Origin: Bacillota bacterium | GTDB lineage: Bacteria > Bacillota > Clostridia > Lachnospirales > Lachnospiraceae | DNA length: 9,722 nucleotides | NCBI GenBank assembly: GCA_017861355.1 | Contig: JAGFXQ010000120.1 | Span: 1 to 9,722, forward strand | Reading direction: 5' to 3' | In this document: piece after piece, positions 1 to 6,315 of the stretch | Numbering within the stretch: position 1 is the first letter of the stretch | Layout of the letters: every line of letters starts with the position of its first letter | Position numbers and translations under genes: made by a program | Notes under the pieces: generated by a model | The model's database searches: none | Told to the model about the DNA's origin: nothing | Seen by the model: the letters and a program-made list of their open reading frames with translations, nothing else

Positions 1-17
1 AGATTAACTATGATCAT
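1..17 (-). CDS. Small XRE-type HTH regulator, N-terminal fragment (runs off window)
   Basis: Only the first five codons and two bases are inside the window. They read MIIVN, and the next codon starts CT. An AGGAGG ribosome site (31-26) lies 8 bases before the ATG and overlaps the stop codon of the DUF2975 gene, so the two are co-transcribed and probably translationally coupled. From family knowledge, DUF2975 genes are commonly followed by a YozG-like HTH protein of about 65-75 residues that often begins MIIVNLD. The assignment rests on this context and the short start, not on a visible HTH. It is the natural candidate to bind the palindrome at 543-589. Confidence 0.6.
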
Positions 18-29
18 ATGTGGCACCTC

Positions 30-482
30 CTAGATCGTAAGATCATTCTCTTGTTTATAGGTAACCGCCTGATCAAACACCTGTGACAGGACGAGGGAAA
101 ACAAACCGGCAATGGTAAAAACCGCAACCAGTACAAGTGCTGCCGGTGTAATTACAAGAAGCAGTCTGCTAAGCATCAGAAGTGCAATTCCAAAAGAGCT
201 AATCCCCATTCTTTTTAGTGATTTCACATTCTCTCGGACAAAGGGATCTTCCTTCAAGACCGTCTTGAAGATACATCGTAGCTCCCAAAGAATGAAAAGA
301 GCACAACATCCGGCAAAGAAGAAAATTACGCAAAAAGGAAAATAATAATCCTTAAAAACAGAATAAAAATCTCCGGCCAGCTTAAAAATAAATGGGACTG
401 TAGCACAGACTACGATTCCGGTATAAAACATAAAATCAAGGATAGCTTTTGTTACCCTTACTAAAGGGTTCTTACTCATCAT
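30..482 (-). CDS. DUF2975 family membrane protein
   Basis: This 150-residue integral membrane protein has four predicted helices, at about residues 13-36, 47-68, 94-111 and 114-132. A charged stretch between helices 2 and 3 contains KEDPFVRENVKSLKRMG, and the C-terminus ends QENDLTI; both are typical of DUF2975. The function of the family is not known. I place the start at the ATG at 482 because AGGAGG (496-491) sits 8 bases before it. An in-frame TTG at 488 is only 2 bases from that site and is too close. The next gene starts 12 bases after the stop codon and is the partial HTH gene, the usual partner. A strong promoter lies at 550-522. The pair looks like a self-regulated membrane protein/repressor module. 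Confidence 0.85.
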   Translation of the reverse strand: MMSKNPLVRVTKAILDFMFYTGIVVCATVPFIFKLAGDFYSVFKDYYFPFCVIFFFAGCCALFILWELRCIFKTVLKEDPFVRENVKSLKRMGISSFGIALLMLSRLLLVITPAALVLVAVFTIAGLFSLVLSQVFDQAVTYKQENDLTI

Positions 483-521
483 TCTCAATACCTCCTAAAC
501 CATCTATCTCTTCTTGAGGTA

Positions 522-550
522 AATATAGCACGACAAAAAACGAATGTCAA
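522..550 (-). promoter_or_regulatory. Sigma-A-type promoter of the DUF2975 operon
   Basis: The minus strand carries TTGACA (550-545), a 17-base spacer and TATATT (527-522). This is a full consensus -35 box, ideal spacing and a good -10 box. Transcription would start near 515, leaving a leader of about 30 bases that contains the AGGAGG at 496-491. The -35 box lies within the left arm of the palindrome at 543-589, so a protein bound there would block RNA polymerase. Confidence 0.8.
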
Positions 551-589
551 TAATAATTTATCGTTTTTCGATAAATTATTATTGACATT
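543..589. repeat. Perfect 21-bp inverted repeat, likely operator over the DUF2975 promoter
   Basis: Arms 543-563 and 569-589 are exact reverse complements around a 5-base T loop (564-568). The inner part reads TTTATCG-TTTTT-CGATAAA. Each arm also contains a TTGACA box pointing outwards, and only the leftward one has a matching -10 box. The position over the -35 box suggests a binding site, most simply for the HTH protein encoded by the same operon. Read leftward from lysR, the hairpin is followed by CGTTTTTTG, so it could also act as a weak terminator for lysR. The repeat is seen directly; both roles are inferred. Confidence 0.75.
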
Positions 590-684
590 TAATCAGTTGC
601 TATTCACTTGGTCGTCAGTTGACCATTCATTTGGCATACCATTTACTATTCTCATAAGCACCCAATACGACTGGAAGCATATTA

Positions 685-1569
685 CTAATCTTCGTTTTTT
701 AATAATTTACAAATATCAAGATAATTGCCAGAGAAAGCGCTGCCTTTATTCCAGATAAATTCAAAATCATGCATCATATTAAAATCCTTTAAGTTAATCT
801 CCTTCAATGATCCCTTTTCCAATTCTTCTTTTACTACTGCTTCATATAGGAAGGTAATTCCACATCCAGATTCTACTAACGATTTTATAGCATTCATACC
901 GCTTATTTCTACTACATGCCTAAAATTATCTATGCCCAGATTTCTTGCTTCAAGATACTTTTCAAGTATTTCCCTTGTTCCGGATCCTTTTTCCCGAACA
1001 ATCACCCGCTCTGATAATAAATCATTCAATTGCACCGGTTCTTTTTGAAAAGGATAATCTGTACTACATACAGGTATATATCTTTCCTGTGAATATAACA
1101 TACAATCATACTCTTTCTTAGCAAAATTCCCTTCGACTATAGCAAAATCAATTTCACCCAAGCGAAGCTTATAGAGCAGTTCTCTTGTATTATCAACTAT
1201 CATTCTAACCTCAATATCCGGATACATATCTAAATATTTTTTTAATTGTTCCGCTATAACAAATTCACCTATCGTTAGTGTTGCTCCAAAATATAATCTT
1301 CTTTTTCTTTTCTCTAAATCGATGATGCTCTCTTTCAAATAGATCTCATCATGTTTCATTGTAACTGCCGCTTGATATAAAACAACTCCAGCTTCAGTTA
1401 AAGACATTCTTTTACCCTCATGTACAATTAACTTTGTGCCGTAGAAATCTTCCAGATAATGAATATGTTGCGTTACCGCAGGCTGTGTAATATTCAATTG
1501 CTCCGCTGCCTTTGTAAAATTCATGTATCTGCATACTGTGATAAAGGTATCTATCCTAAAATCCATCAT
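685..1569 (-). CDS. LysR-family transcriptional regulator, divergent from yeiH
   Basis: This 294-residue protein has the normal LysR length. Residues 1-60 form the winged HTH, with FTKAAEQLNITQPAVTQHI (18-36) as the recognition region. A linker helix spans about 60-90. The effector-binding domain runs from about 93 to 290 and includes REKGSGTR (192-199), typical of the CysL/CbbR-like branch. The ATG at 1569 is preceded by GGGAAG at a slightly long distance; a second ATG at 1566 is also possible. The gene is transcribed away from the YeiH-family exporter gene, as in the E. coli yeiE-yeiH arrangement, so it probably controls that exporter in response to a sulfur compound or other small anion. 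The effector cannot be read from the sequence. Confidence 0.92.
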   Translation of the reverse strand: MMDFRIDTFITVCRYMNFTKAAEQLNITQPAVTQHIHYLEDFYGTKLIVHEGKRMSLTEAGVVLYQAAVTMKHDEIYLKESIIDLEKRKRRLYFGATLTIGEFVIAEQLKKYLDMYPDIEVRMIVDNTRELLYKLRLGEIDFAIVEGNFAKKEYDCMLYSQERYIPVCSTDYPFQKEPVQLNDLLSERVIVREKGSGTREILEKYLEARNLGIDNFRHVVEISGMNAIKSLVESGCGITFLYEAVVKEELEKGSLKEINLKDFNMMHDFEFIWNKGSAFSGNYLDICKLLKNED

Positions 1570-1631
1570 AGGTATCTATTCTTCCCTTCTATGAAAATAT
1601 GTTTGGTATAAAAAAGCTATAATATATTTTT

Positions 1632-1659
1632 ATTGTATCATAAACATTCATAATTTCAA
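1632..1659 (-). promoter_or_regulatory. Promoter of the LysR gene
   Basis: The minus strand has TTGAAA (1659-1654), a 16-base spacer and TACAAT (1637-1632), with TGA just before the -10 box giving an extended -10. The leader would be about 55 bases. The dyads at 1679-1726 lie upstream of it, between the two divergent genes, as expected for a LysR protein controlling both itself and its target. Confidence 0.55.
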
Positions 1660-1678
1660 TTTATTATTGTTTCATGAT

Positions 1679-1726
1679 ATTCTTATTTCATTAAGAATTG
1701 TATTGCATAAAGTTTTCTATATGCAA
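1679..1726. promoter_or_regulatory. Candidate LysR binding dyads in the lysR-yeiH gap
   Basis: Two interrupted dyads stand in tandem. ATTCTTA-N6-TAAGAAT covers 1679-1698 and fits the general T-N11-A pattern of LysR sites. TTGCATA-N10-TATGCAA covers 1703-1726. They end 32 bases before the yeiH start, where an upstream recognition site and a second activation site would be expected. The region is very AT-rich, so short dyads can arise by chance. No convincing constitutive promoter is visible for yeiH, which would fit activator dependence. Confidence 0.35.
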
Positions 1727-1758
1727 ATCAATTATTTTAAGCAAAAGGAGTAAAAATT

Positions 1759-2790
1759 ATGAATATCATTAAAAAAAACGGACCAGGTTTAGTGCTATGT
1801 ATTATCCTTGCTATTCCATCCTGGTTACTTGGAAAGGCTTTTCCTATCATTGGCGGACCAATTATTGCAATTATCGTCGGAATGATCATTGCCTTATTTA
1901 TAAAAGATAGAGGCAGGTATGAAACAGGTATCAGATTTACATCTAAAAAAATTCTTCAGTATGCAGTAATCCTATTGGGATTTGGCTTAGATCTTTCTGT
2001 AATACTCGAAACAGGCAAACAGTCATTACCAATTATTCTATGCACGATAACTACTTCCCTTGTGATTGCATACACACTCCATAAGGTAATGCATATTCCA
2101 GCAAATATTTCTACCTTAATAGGCGTAGGCTCCTCCATCTGTGGAGGTTCCGCAATCGCTGCAACTGCTCCGGTTATTGATGCAGATGACGAAGAAGTTG
2201 CTCAGGCTATCTCCGTTATTTTCTTTTTTAATGTAATTGCAGCTATTCTATTCCCAGTCTTGGGGACTTGGTTAGGTTTTAGCCATACAACCGGTAATGG
2301 CTTTGGCATATTTGCCGGAACTGCTATTAATGATACTTCCTCTGTAACTGCTGCTGCTTCTACCTGGGATAGTATGTATGATTTAGGCTCCGCTACACTG
2401 GATAAGGCTGTCACGGTTAAATTGACCAGAACCTTAGCCATCATTCCTATTACACTGGTTCTTGCCTTTATCCGCTCAAAAAGAGAAAGAAAGATAATTG
2501 AACAAAAAATCAGCTTCAAAAAAATATTTCCATTTTTTATCCTATATTTTATTTTAGCCTCCGTTATCACCACTATAGCTACAAGTTTTGGCGTAGCTTC
2601 TTCCACGTTTACACCTTTCAAAGAACTAAGTAAATTTTTCATTATTCTTGCAATGGCAGCAATCGGCCTAAATACTGATATAATAAAATTAATAAAAACC
2701 GGTGGAAAGCCAATTATATTAGGTTTTAGCTGCTGGCTCGGTATTACCTTAGTCAGTCTTACCCTTCAACACCTTCTTAATTTTTGGTAA
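1759..2790 (+). CDS. yeiH: YeiH/UPF0324 family membrane transporter, putative sulfate or sulfite exporter
   Basis: This 343-residue polytopic membrane protein has the full family length (PF03601, UPF0324). It has about nine to ten hydrophobic helices. The signature GVGSSICGGSAIAA (122-135) lies in the middle and GTAINDTSSVTAA (187-199) forms the second conserved re-entrant-like segment. The family is annotated as putative sulfate exporters; in E. coli the neighbouring regulator YeiE is linked to sulfite homeostasis. The substrate here is not proven. AAGGAG (1745-1750) is 8 bases before the ATG. The gene is divergent from the LysR gene and ends at a strong terminator facing metH. Exporting excess sulfite or sulfate would suit a cell that also assimilates sulfur into methionine, but that link is inferred. 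Confidence 0.9.
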   Translation: MNIIKKNGPGLVLCIILAIPSWLLGKAFPIIGGPIIAIIVGMIIALFIKDRGRYETGIRFTSKKILQYAVILLGFGLDLSVILETGKQSLPIILCTITTSLVIAYTLHKVMHIPANISTLIGVGSSICGGSAIAATAPVIDADDEEVAQAISVIFFFNVIAAILFPVLGTWLGFSHTTGNGFGIFAGTAINDTSSVTAAASTWDSMYDLGSATLDKAVTVKLTRTLAIIPITLVLAFIRSKRERKIIEQKISFKKIFPFFILYFILASVITTIATSFGVASSTFTPFKELSKFFIILAMAAIGLNTDIIKLIKTGGKPIILGFSCWLGITLVSLTLQHLLNFW

Positions 2791-2850
2791 TCATTCTTAT
2801 ATTAGATCTTATCGAATTGTCTTCTACTCATCTGATTTTAATAAAACTTA

Positions 2851-2894
2851 AAAAAGCAAGAAATGAATTTACGAAACATCATTTCTTGCTTTTT
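2851..2894. terminator. Bidirectional intrinsic terminator between yeiH and metH
   Basis: The arms 2851-2866 and 2879-2894 are perfect 16-bp reverse complements (core GCAAGAAATGA) around a 12-base loop. The stem ends in runs of A on the left and T on the right, so it can stop rightward yeiH transcripts and leftward metH transcripts. It lies 60 bases after the yeiH stop codon and 69 bases beyond the metH stop codon. Confidence 0.9.
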
Positions 2895-2963
2895 AATTTA
2901 CATATTCAATTTGGATTTCTATATTAATCTCAGGTACGGAGCTTCCCAATCACTCATCATTTG

Positions 2964-5462
2964 CTATTGCTTCATCAGCTTCTTCACTAATGCCACCGCA
3001 GATTGGGCATCTTCCGAGTAACCGTCTGCACCGATCTCTTCGGCGTAGCTTTCCGTAATTACCGCACCTCCGATAATCACTTTTGCAGTAAGTCCTTGTT
3101 GCTTTACCTCCTGTACGACTCGCTTCATCTCCACCATAGTAGTCGTCATCAGAGCAGACAAGGCTATAATATCTGCCTTTTCCATAATAGCTGTCTGAAC
3201 GATTCTTTCAGTAGGAACATCCTTACCCAGGTCAATGACACGAAAACCATAATTCTTAAGCATCAGCGCAACCAGGTTCTTGCCGATATCATGGATATCA
3301 CCGGATACTGTCGCTATCACAATGGTGCCCTTCACCGCATCTTTCTCGTCCTTTTGAAGCATCGGTTCCAAATAATCAATTGCAAGCTTCATTGTCTCTG
3401 CTCCGGCAATCAGCTGCGGAAGAAAGTAGATCTGTTTGTCATATAGATTACCAACTTCATTTATTGCAGGTATCAAGATCTCTTCCATCAGCTTCTGAGG
3501 AGACGTGTTCGCTACCTCCTGTTCGACAAGAGTGAGGATGCTCTTCTTATTCCCTTTTACAACCGCCTGGAAGATTGCCTGCCTATGATCGCTCTGCCCA
3601 TTAGAATGGCCACTTTCTGTACCGGACGGGATTGCTGATGTATTCGTGGCATTCCCTCTGTTCACAGGAATCTCTGCTCCTGCGGTGATGGTCGTAGGTC
3701 GCGCTGTTACGCGGTCAATATAACGCCCTGGAGCGTCCTCTACCGCACGCAGTAAATCCGCTGCAAGGGAAGTATTCACGAGTAAGTCCTGGGAAGGGTT
3801 CGCAATCGCCATCGTTAATCCCGCTTGAATTGCGAAGGCAAGAAAGGTACTATTGATAAACTGTCGTTCCGGTAAACCGAAGGATATGTTTGACAAGCCA
3901 ACAATGGTTGCTATCTCAAGTTCTTCCTTACAATATCGGATTGTCTCAAGAGTCTCAATCGCCGCATTCTTATTCGCACCGACGGTGGTAACCAATCCGT
4001 CTACAATGATATCTTCCTTTGTTAATCCAAGCTCATATGCTCTTGCTGTGATCTTCTGTATAATCTGCTTCTTCTCTTCAATATCCTTAGGTAAACCCTG
4101 ATCGGATAACGGAAGCAGGATAAACATTGCTCCGTATTTCTTAGCAATCGGGATTAATTTTTCAAACTTTTCTTTCTCCAGAGAGATCGAATTAATCAGT
4201 GCACGTCCGGGGTAGATGCGAAGAGCTGCTTCCATAACGGATACATGACTGGAATCGATGCAGAGTGGCAGTCCGGAAGCGGTGAGAGCTTCTTGCATCA
4301 CCTTAAGCATAACTTCCTGCTCATCAATTCCGTTCATCCCAACATTAACATCCAAGATAGCAGCACCAAGTTCAGCCTGCTCTGCTGCCATTTCCCCCAC
4401 CAGATCGAGCTTGCCTTCACGCAGTTCGGCTTGAAGTGCTTTCTTGCCGGTCGGGTTGATTCTCTCACCCACGATCATGAATGGACCATGAAGAGGTATT
4501 TCCACTGTCTTCTGTTCCGTTGTTAATGCTCGTATACGCTCTTTTTTCGCTGAAACCGGGAGTTTTCCGAGAGTTTTATCCACAAGTCGCTTCAAATGCT
4601 CGGGTGTTGTTCCACAACATCCACCAACGATATTTGCGCCCGAATTGATGAGTACCTCCATCTGCTCTGCGAATTCTACCGCATCCATCGGAAAATGTGT
4701 ATGGCCATTCACCAGGGAAGGAATTCCTGCATTCGGCTTCACCATAATCGGGACATAAGCATATTCCTTCATCTCACGTATAATATCAACCATTTTATCC
4801 GGTCCGGTAGAACAATTAATGCCCACCGCATCTGCTCCCATCGCTTGAAGAACGATGACCGCAGTCTTCGGATCCGTACCAAACAAAGTCTTCCGATTCT
4901 CATTATAAGTAAGGGATACCATGACAGGCAGATCACAGACCTCTTTTACCGCGAGCAGCGCCGCACGACACTCCTGAAGACTCATCATCGTCTCTACGAC
5001 GACCAGATCCACTCCGACCGGAAGGATGTATCGTAGTTGCTCCTTGTATACCTCAATTAACTCTTCGAAGGGTAAGTTACCTACCGGATATACCTGCTCA
5101 CCGGTCATCGTAATGTCGGCTGCGATCAGTATTTTTCGCTCAATCCCGGAATCTCTGCGATATTCTTCGATGGCTTTCTGAGATAATTCAACTAAACCCC
5201 GGTTGATCTCTTCAATTTTATCCACCAGACCATATTCTGCAAGCTTAATACGGTTGGCAGTAAAGGTTGGTGCAAGCAGAATATCAGAACCTGCTTCCAG
5301 GAACTCTCTCTGAAGTCCAATGACAATCTCCGGATTAGCAAGCATCCACGCTTCCGGGCATACCCCCGTCGGCATTGAGCGCTGCTGCAGATTGCTTCCT
5401 GTTGCTCCGTCTAAGATTATTATTTTAGAATTAACGAAATCAATGAATTCCTGTCTGGTCAT
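2964..5462 (-). CDS. metH: Cobalamin-dependent methionine synthase, short form without reactivation domain
   Basis: This 832-residue cytoplasmic enzyme transfers a methyl group from methyl-tetrahydrofolate through cobalamin to homocysteine. The homocysteine domain covers about 1-300, with zinc-ligand cysteines C217 (GINCS) and C282/C283 (GGCCGTT). The folate (pterin-binding) domain covers about 325-590 and starts at MIVGERINPTGKK. A low-complexity Asn/Ser/Thr/Gly linker (about 601-627) leads to the helical cobalamin cap (628-705). The Rossmann B12 domain (710-832) has GDIHDIGK with axial ligand H724. The AdoMet-binding reactivation domain of E. coli MetH (about 1,227 residues) is absent and no separate copy lies in this window; clostridia often carry it as another gene. 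AAGGTG (5473-5468) precedes the ATG by 5 bases. The gene follows the 212-residue membrane protein gene after 98 bases. Confidence 0.95.
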   Translation of the reverse strand: MTRQEFIDFVNSKIIILDGATGSNLQQRSMPTGVCPEAWMLANPEIVIGLQREFLEAGSDILLAPTFTANRIKLAEYGLVDKIEEINRGLVELSQKAIEEYRRDSGIERKILIAADITMTGEQVYPVGNLPFEELIEVYKEQLRYILPVGVDLVVVETMMSLQECRAALLAVKEVCDLPVMVSLTYNENRKTLFGTDPKTAVIVLQAMGADAVGINCSTGPDKMVDIIREMKEYAYVPIMVKPNAGIPSLVNGHTHFPMDAVEFAEQMEVLINSGANIVGGCCGTTPEHLKRLVDKTLGKLPVSAKKERIRALTTEQKTVEIPLHGPFMIVGERINPTGKKALQAELREGKLDLVGEMAAEQAELGAAILDVNVGMNGIDEQEVMLKVMQEALTASGLPLCIDSSHVSVMEAALRIYPGRALINSISLEKEKFEKLIPIAKKYGAMFILLPLSDQGLPKDIEEKKQIIQKITARAYELGLTKEDIIVDGLVTTVGANKNAAIETLETIRYCKEELEIATIVGLSNISFGLPERQFINSTFLAFAIQAGLTMAIANPSQDLLVNTSLAADLLRAVEDAPGRYIDRVTARPTTITAGAEIPVNRGNATNTSAIPSGTESGHSNGQSDHRQAIFQAVVKGNKKSILTLVEQEVANTSPQKLMEEILIPAINEVGNLYDKQIYFLPQLIAGAETMKLAIDYLEPMLQKDEKDAVKGTIVIATVSGDIHDIGKNLVALMLKNYGFRVIDLGKDVPTERIVQTAIMEKADIIALSALMTTTMVEMKRVVQEVKQQGLTAKVIIGGAVITESYAEEIGADGYSEDAQSAVALVKKLMKQ

Positions 5463-5560
5463 ATCTTCACCTTAGCCTTTCTTAACTTGATATCTAATTA
5501 TCACTAATATACATGACTATTCGCTTACCACCATCTGCTTATCACTTCTTTATTCTATAT

Positions 5561-6199
5561 TTATGCTGTCTTAATAATCTCACCCGGATTAAATTCTAAT
5601 GTCTTTAACAAACGATTGAGATAGAAAACCGTAGCTCCAAGGAAGATGAGATAATAAATCACATAGAAGATGTGCTCCCCGAAGAAAAAGTCAATTCCGA
5701 CCAGTAGACCTTTACTCATCATAGCGATGATCCAGCCACCAAGGAGTTCATTATTATTCCAATTATTCTGCAGACAGTTTGTCATGGTCACAATTCCGTG
5801 GATCACAAAGAATTCAATCAAAATCTCGATCGTGATTAGGATAATTTGATTTCCCGCCACCGTTAAGTATAGATCTCTGCTTTCCAGCTGATATGGTAGC
5901 AGTGGCAGTCTGATATAATAATACATGGCGATTGGTATCAGTAACATAGCCACAAAAAACCTGATATTCTTTCTCACCAACAAAGCACAACCGATAAAAA
6001 TCAAAGCAAAGCCCAGAAGATCAGGAATCACATCAAATAACGGCCGCGTTCCAATAAAATTATTCACGATTCGTAATTGCAGTTCTTCTCCGATGGTTAA
6101 ATCCTTAATCATCGACGGGTATAATCTGCCGACGGGAACCTTAAAATCCAAGGCAAGCAGTAATATACCAATCATTATAATCCATATTTTCTTCTTCAT
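5561..6199 (-). CDS. Hypothetical six-helix membrane protein
   Basis: I do not recognise a family for this 212-residue protein. It has a short N-terminal helix (about 5-18, after MKKK), then predicted helices near 54-75, 80-97, 118-138, 153-172 and 176-195. The segment FDVIPDLLGFALIFIG (55-70) resembles a motif often seen in uncharacterised clostridial membrane proteins. There is no recognisable catalytic or transport motif. GGGGG (6213-6209) precedes the ATG by 9 bases. It sits in the same direction between the yitJ-like gene (116 bases upstream) and metH (98 bases downstream), so it may share their transcript, though it also appears to have its own promoter at 6274-6246. A role in methionine or folate metabolism cannot be claimed. 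Confidence 0.75.
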   Translation of the reverse strand: MKKKIWIIMIGILLLALDFKVPVGRLYPSMIKDLTIGEELQLRIVNNFIGTRPLFDVIPDLLGFALIFIGCALLVRKNIRFFVAMLLIPIAMYYYIRLPLLPYQLESRDLYLTVAGNQIILITIEILIEFFVIHGIVTMTNCLQNNWNNNELLGGWIIAMMSKGLLVGIDFFFGEHIFYVIYYLIFLGATVFYLNRLLKTLEFNPGEIIKTA

Positions 6200-6245
6200 C
6201 CCGTGTATCCCCCATATAGTTTATATAATCTACTCAATGTGTAAC

Positions 6246-6274
6246 TTAATAATTGGAATAATGTTCTACGTCAA
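6246..6274 (-). promoter_or_regulatory. Possible internal promoter for the membrane protein-metH segment
   Basis: The minus strand carries TTGACG (6274-6269), a 17-base spacer and TATTAA (6251-6246), with a start expected near 6239, about 40 bases before the membrane protein start. The -35 box overlaps a small dyad GTCA-AA-TGAC (6270-6279). No terminator with a T run follows the yitJ-like gene, so read-through plus this internal promoter is the likeliest arrangement. Confidence 0.5.
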
Positions 6275-6315
6275 ATGACATTTCTGATCAGGTGTCGGGC
6301 ACTTAGCCAATCACT

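Noticed and set aside
609..625. TGGTC-N7-GACCA dyad downstream of lysR as a terminator
   Set aside because: Only 5-bp arms and no T run; likely chance.
2202..2642. Leftward open frame opposite yeiH
   Set aside because: Its sequence is the antisense of conserved YeiH helices and motifs; no independent start signals.
4596..5036. Rightward open frame of 146 codons opposite metH, and similar ones at 3003-3446 and 7387-7791
   Set aside because: They lie antisense to well-supported enzyme genes, have compositions rich in Cys, His, Arg and Ser typical of shadow frames, and lack ribosome sites.
5925..6278. Rightward 117-codon frame opposite the membrane protein
   Set aside because: It overlaps the better supported leftward gene, which has a good ribosome site and clean membrane helices.
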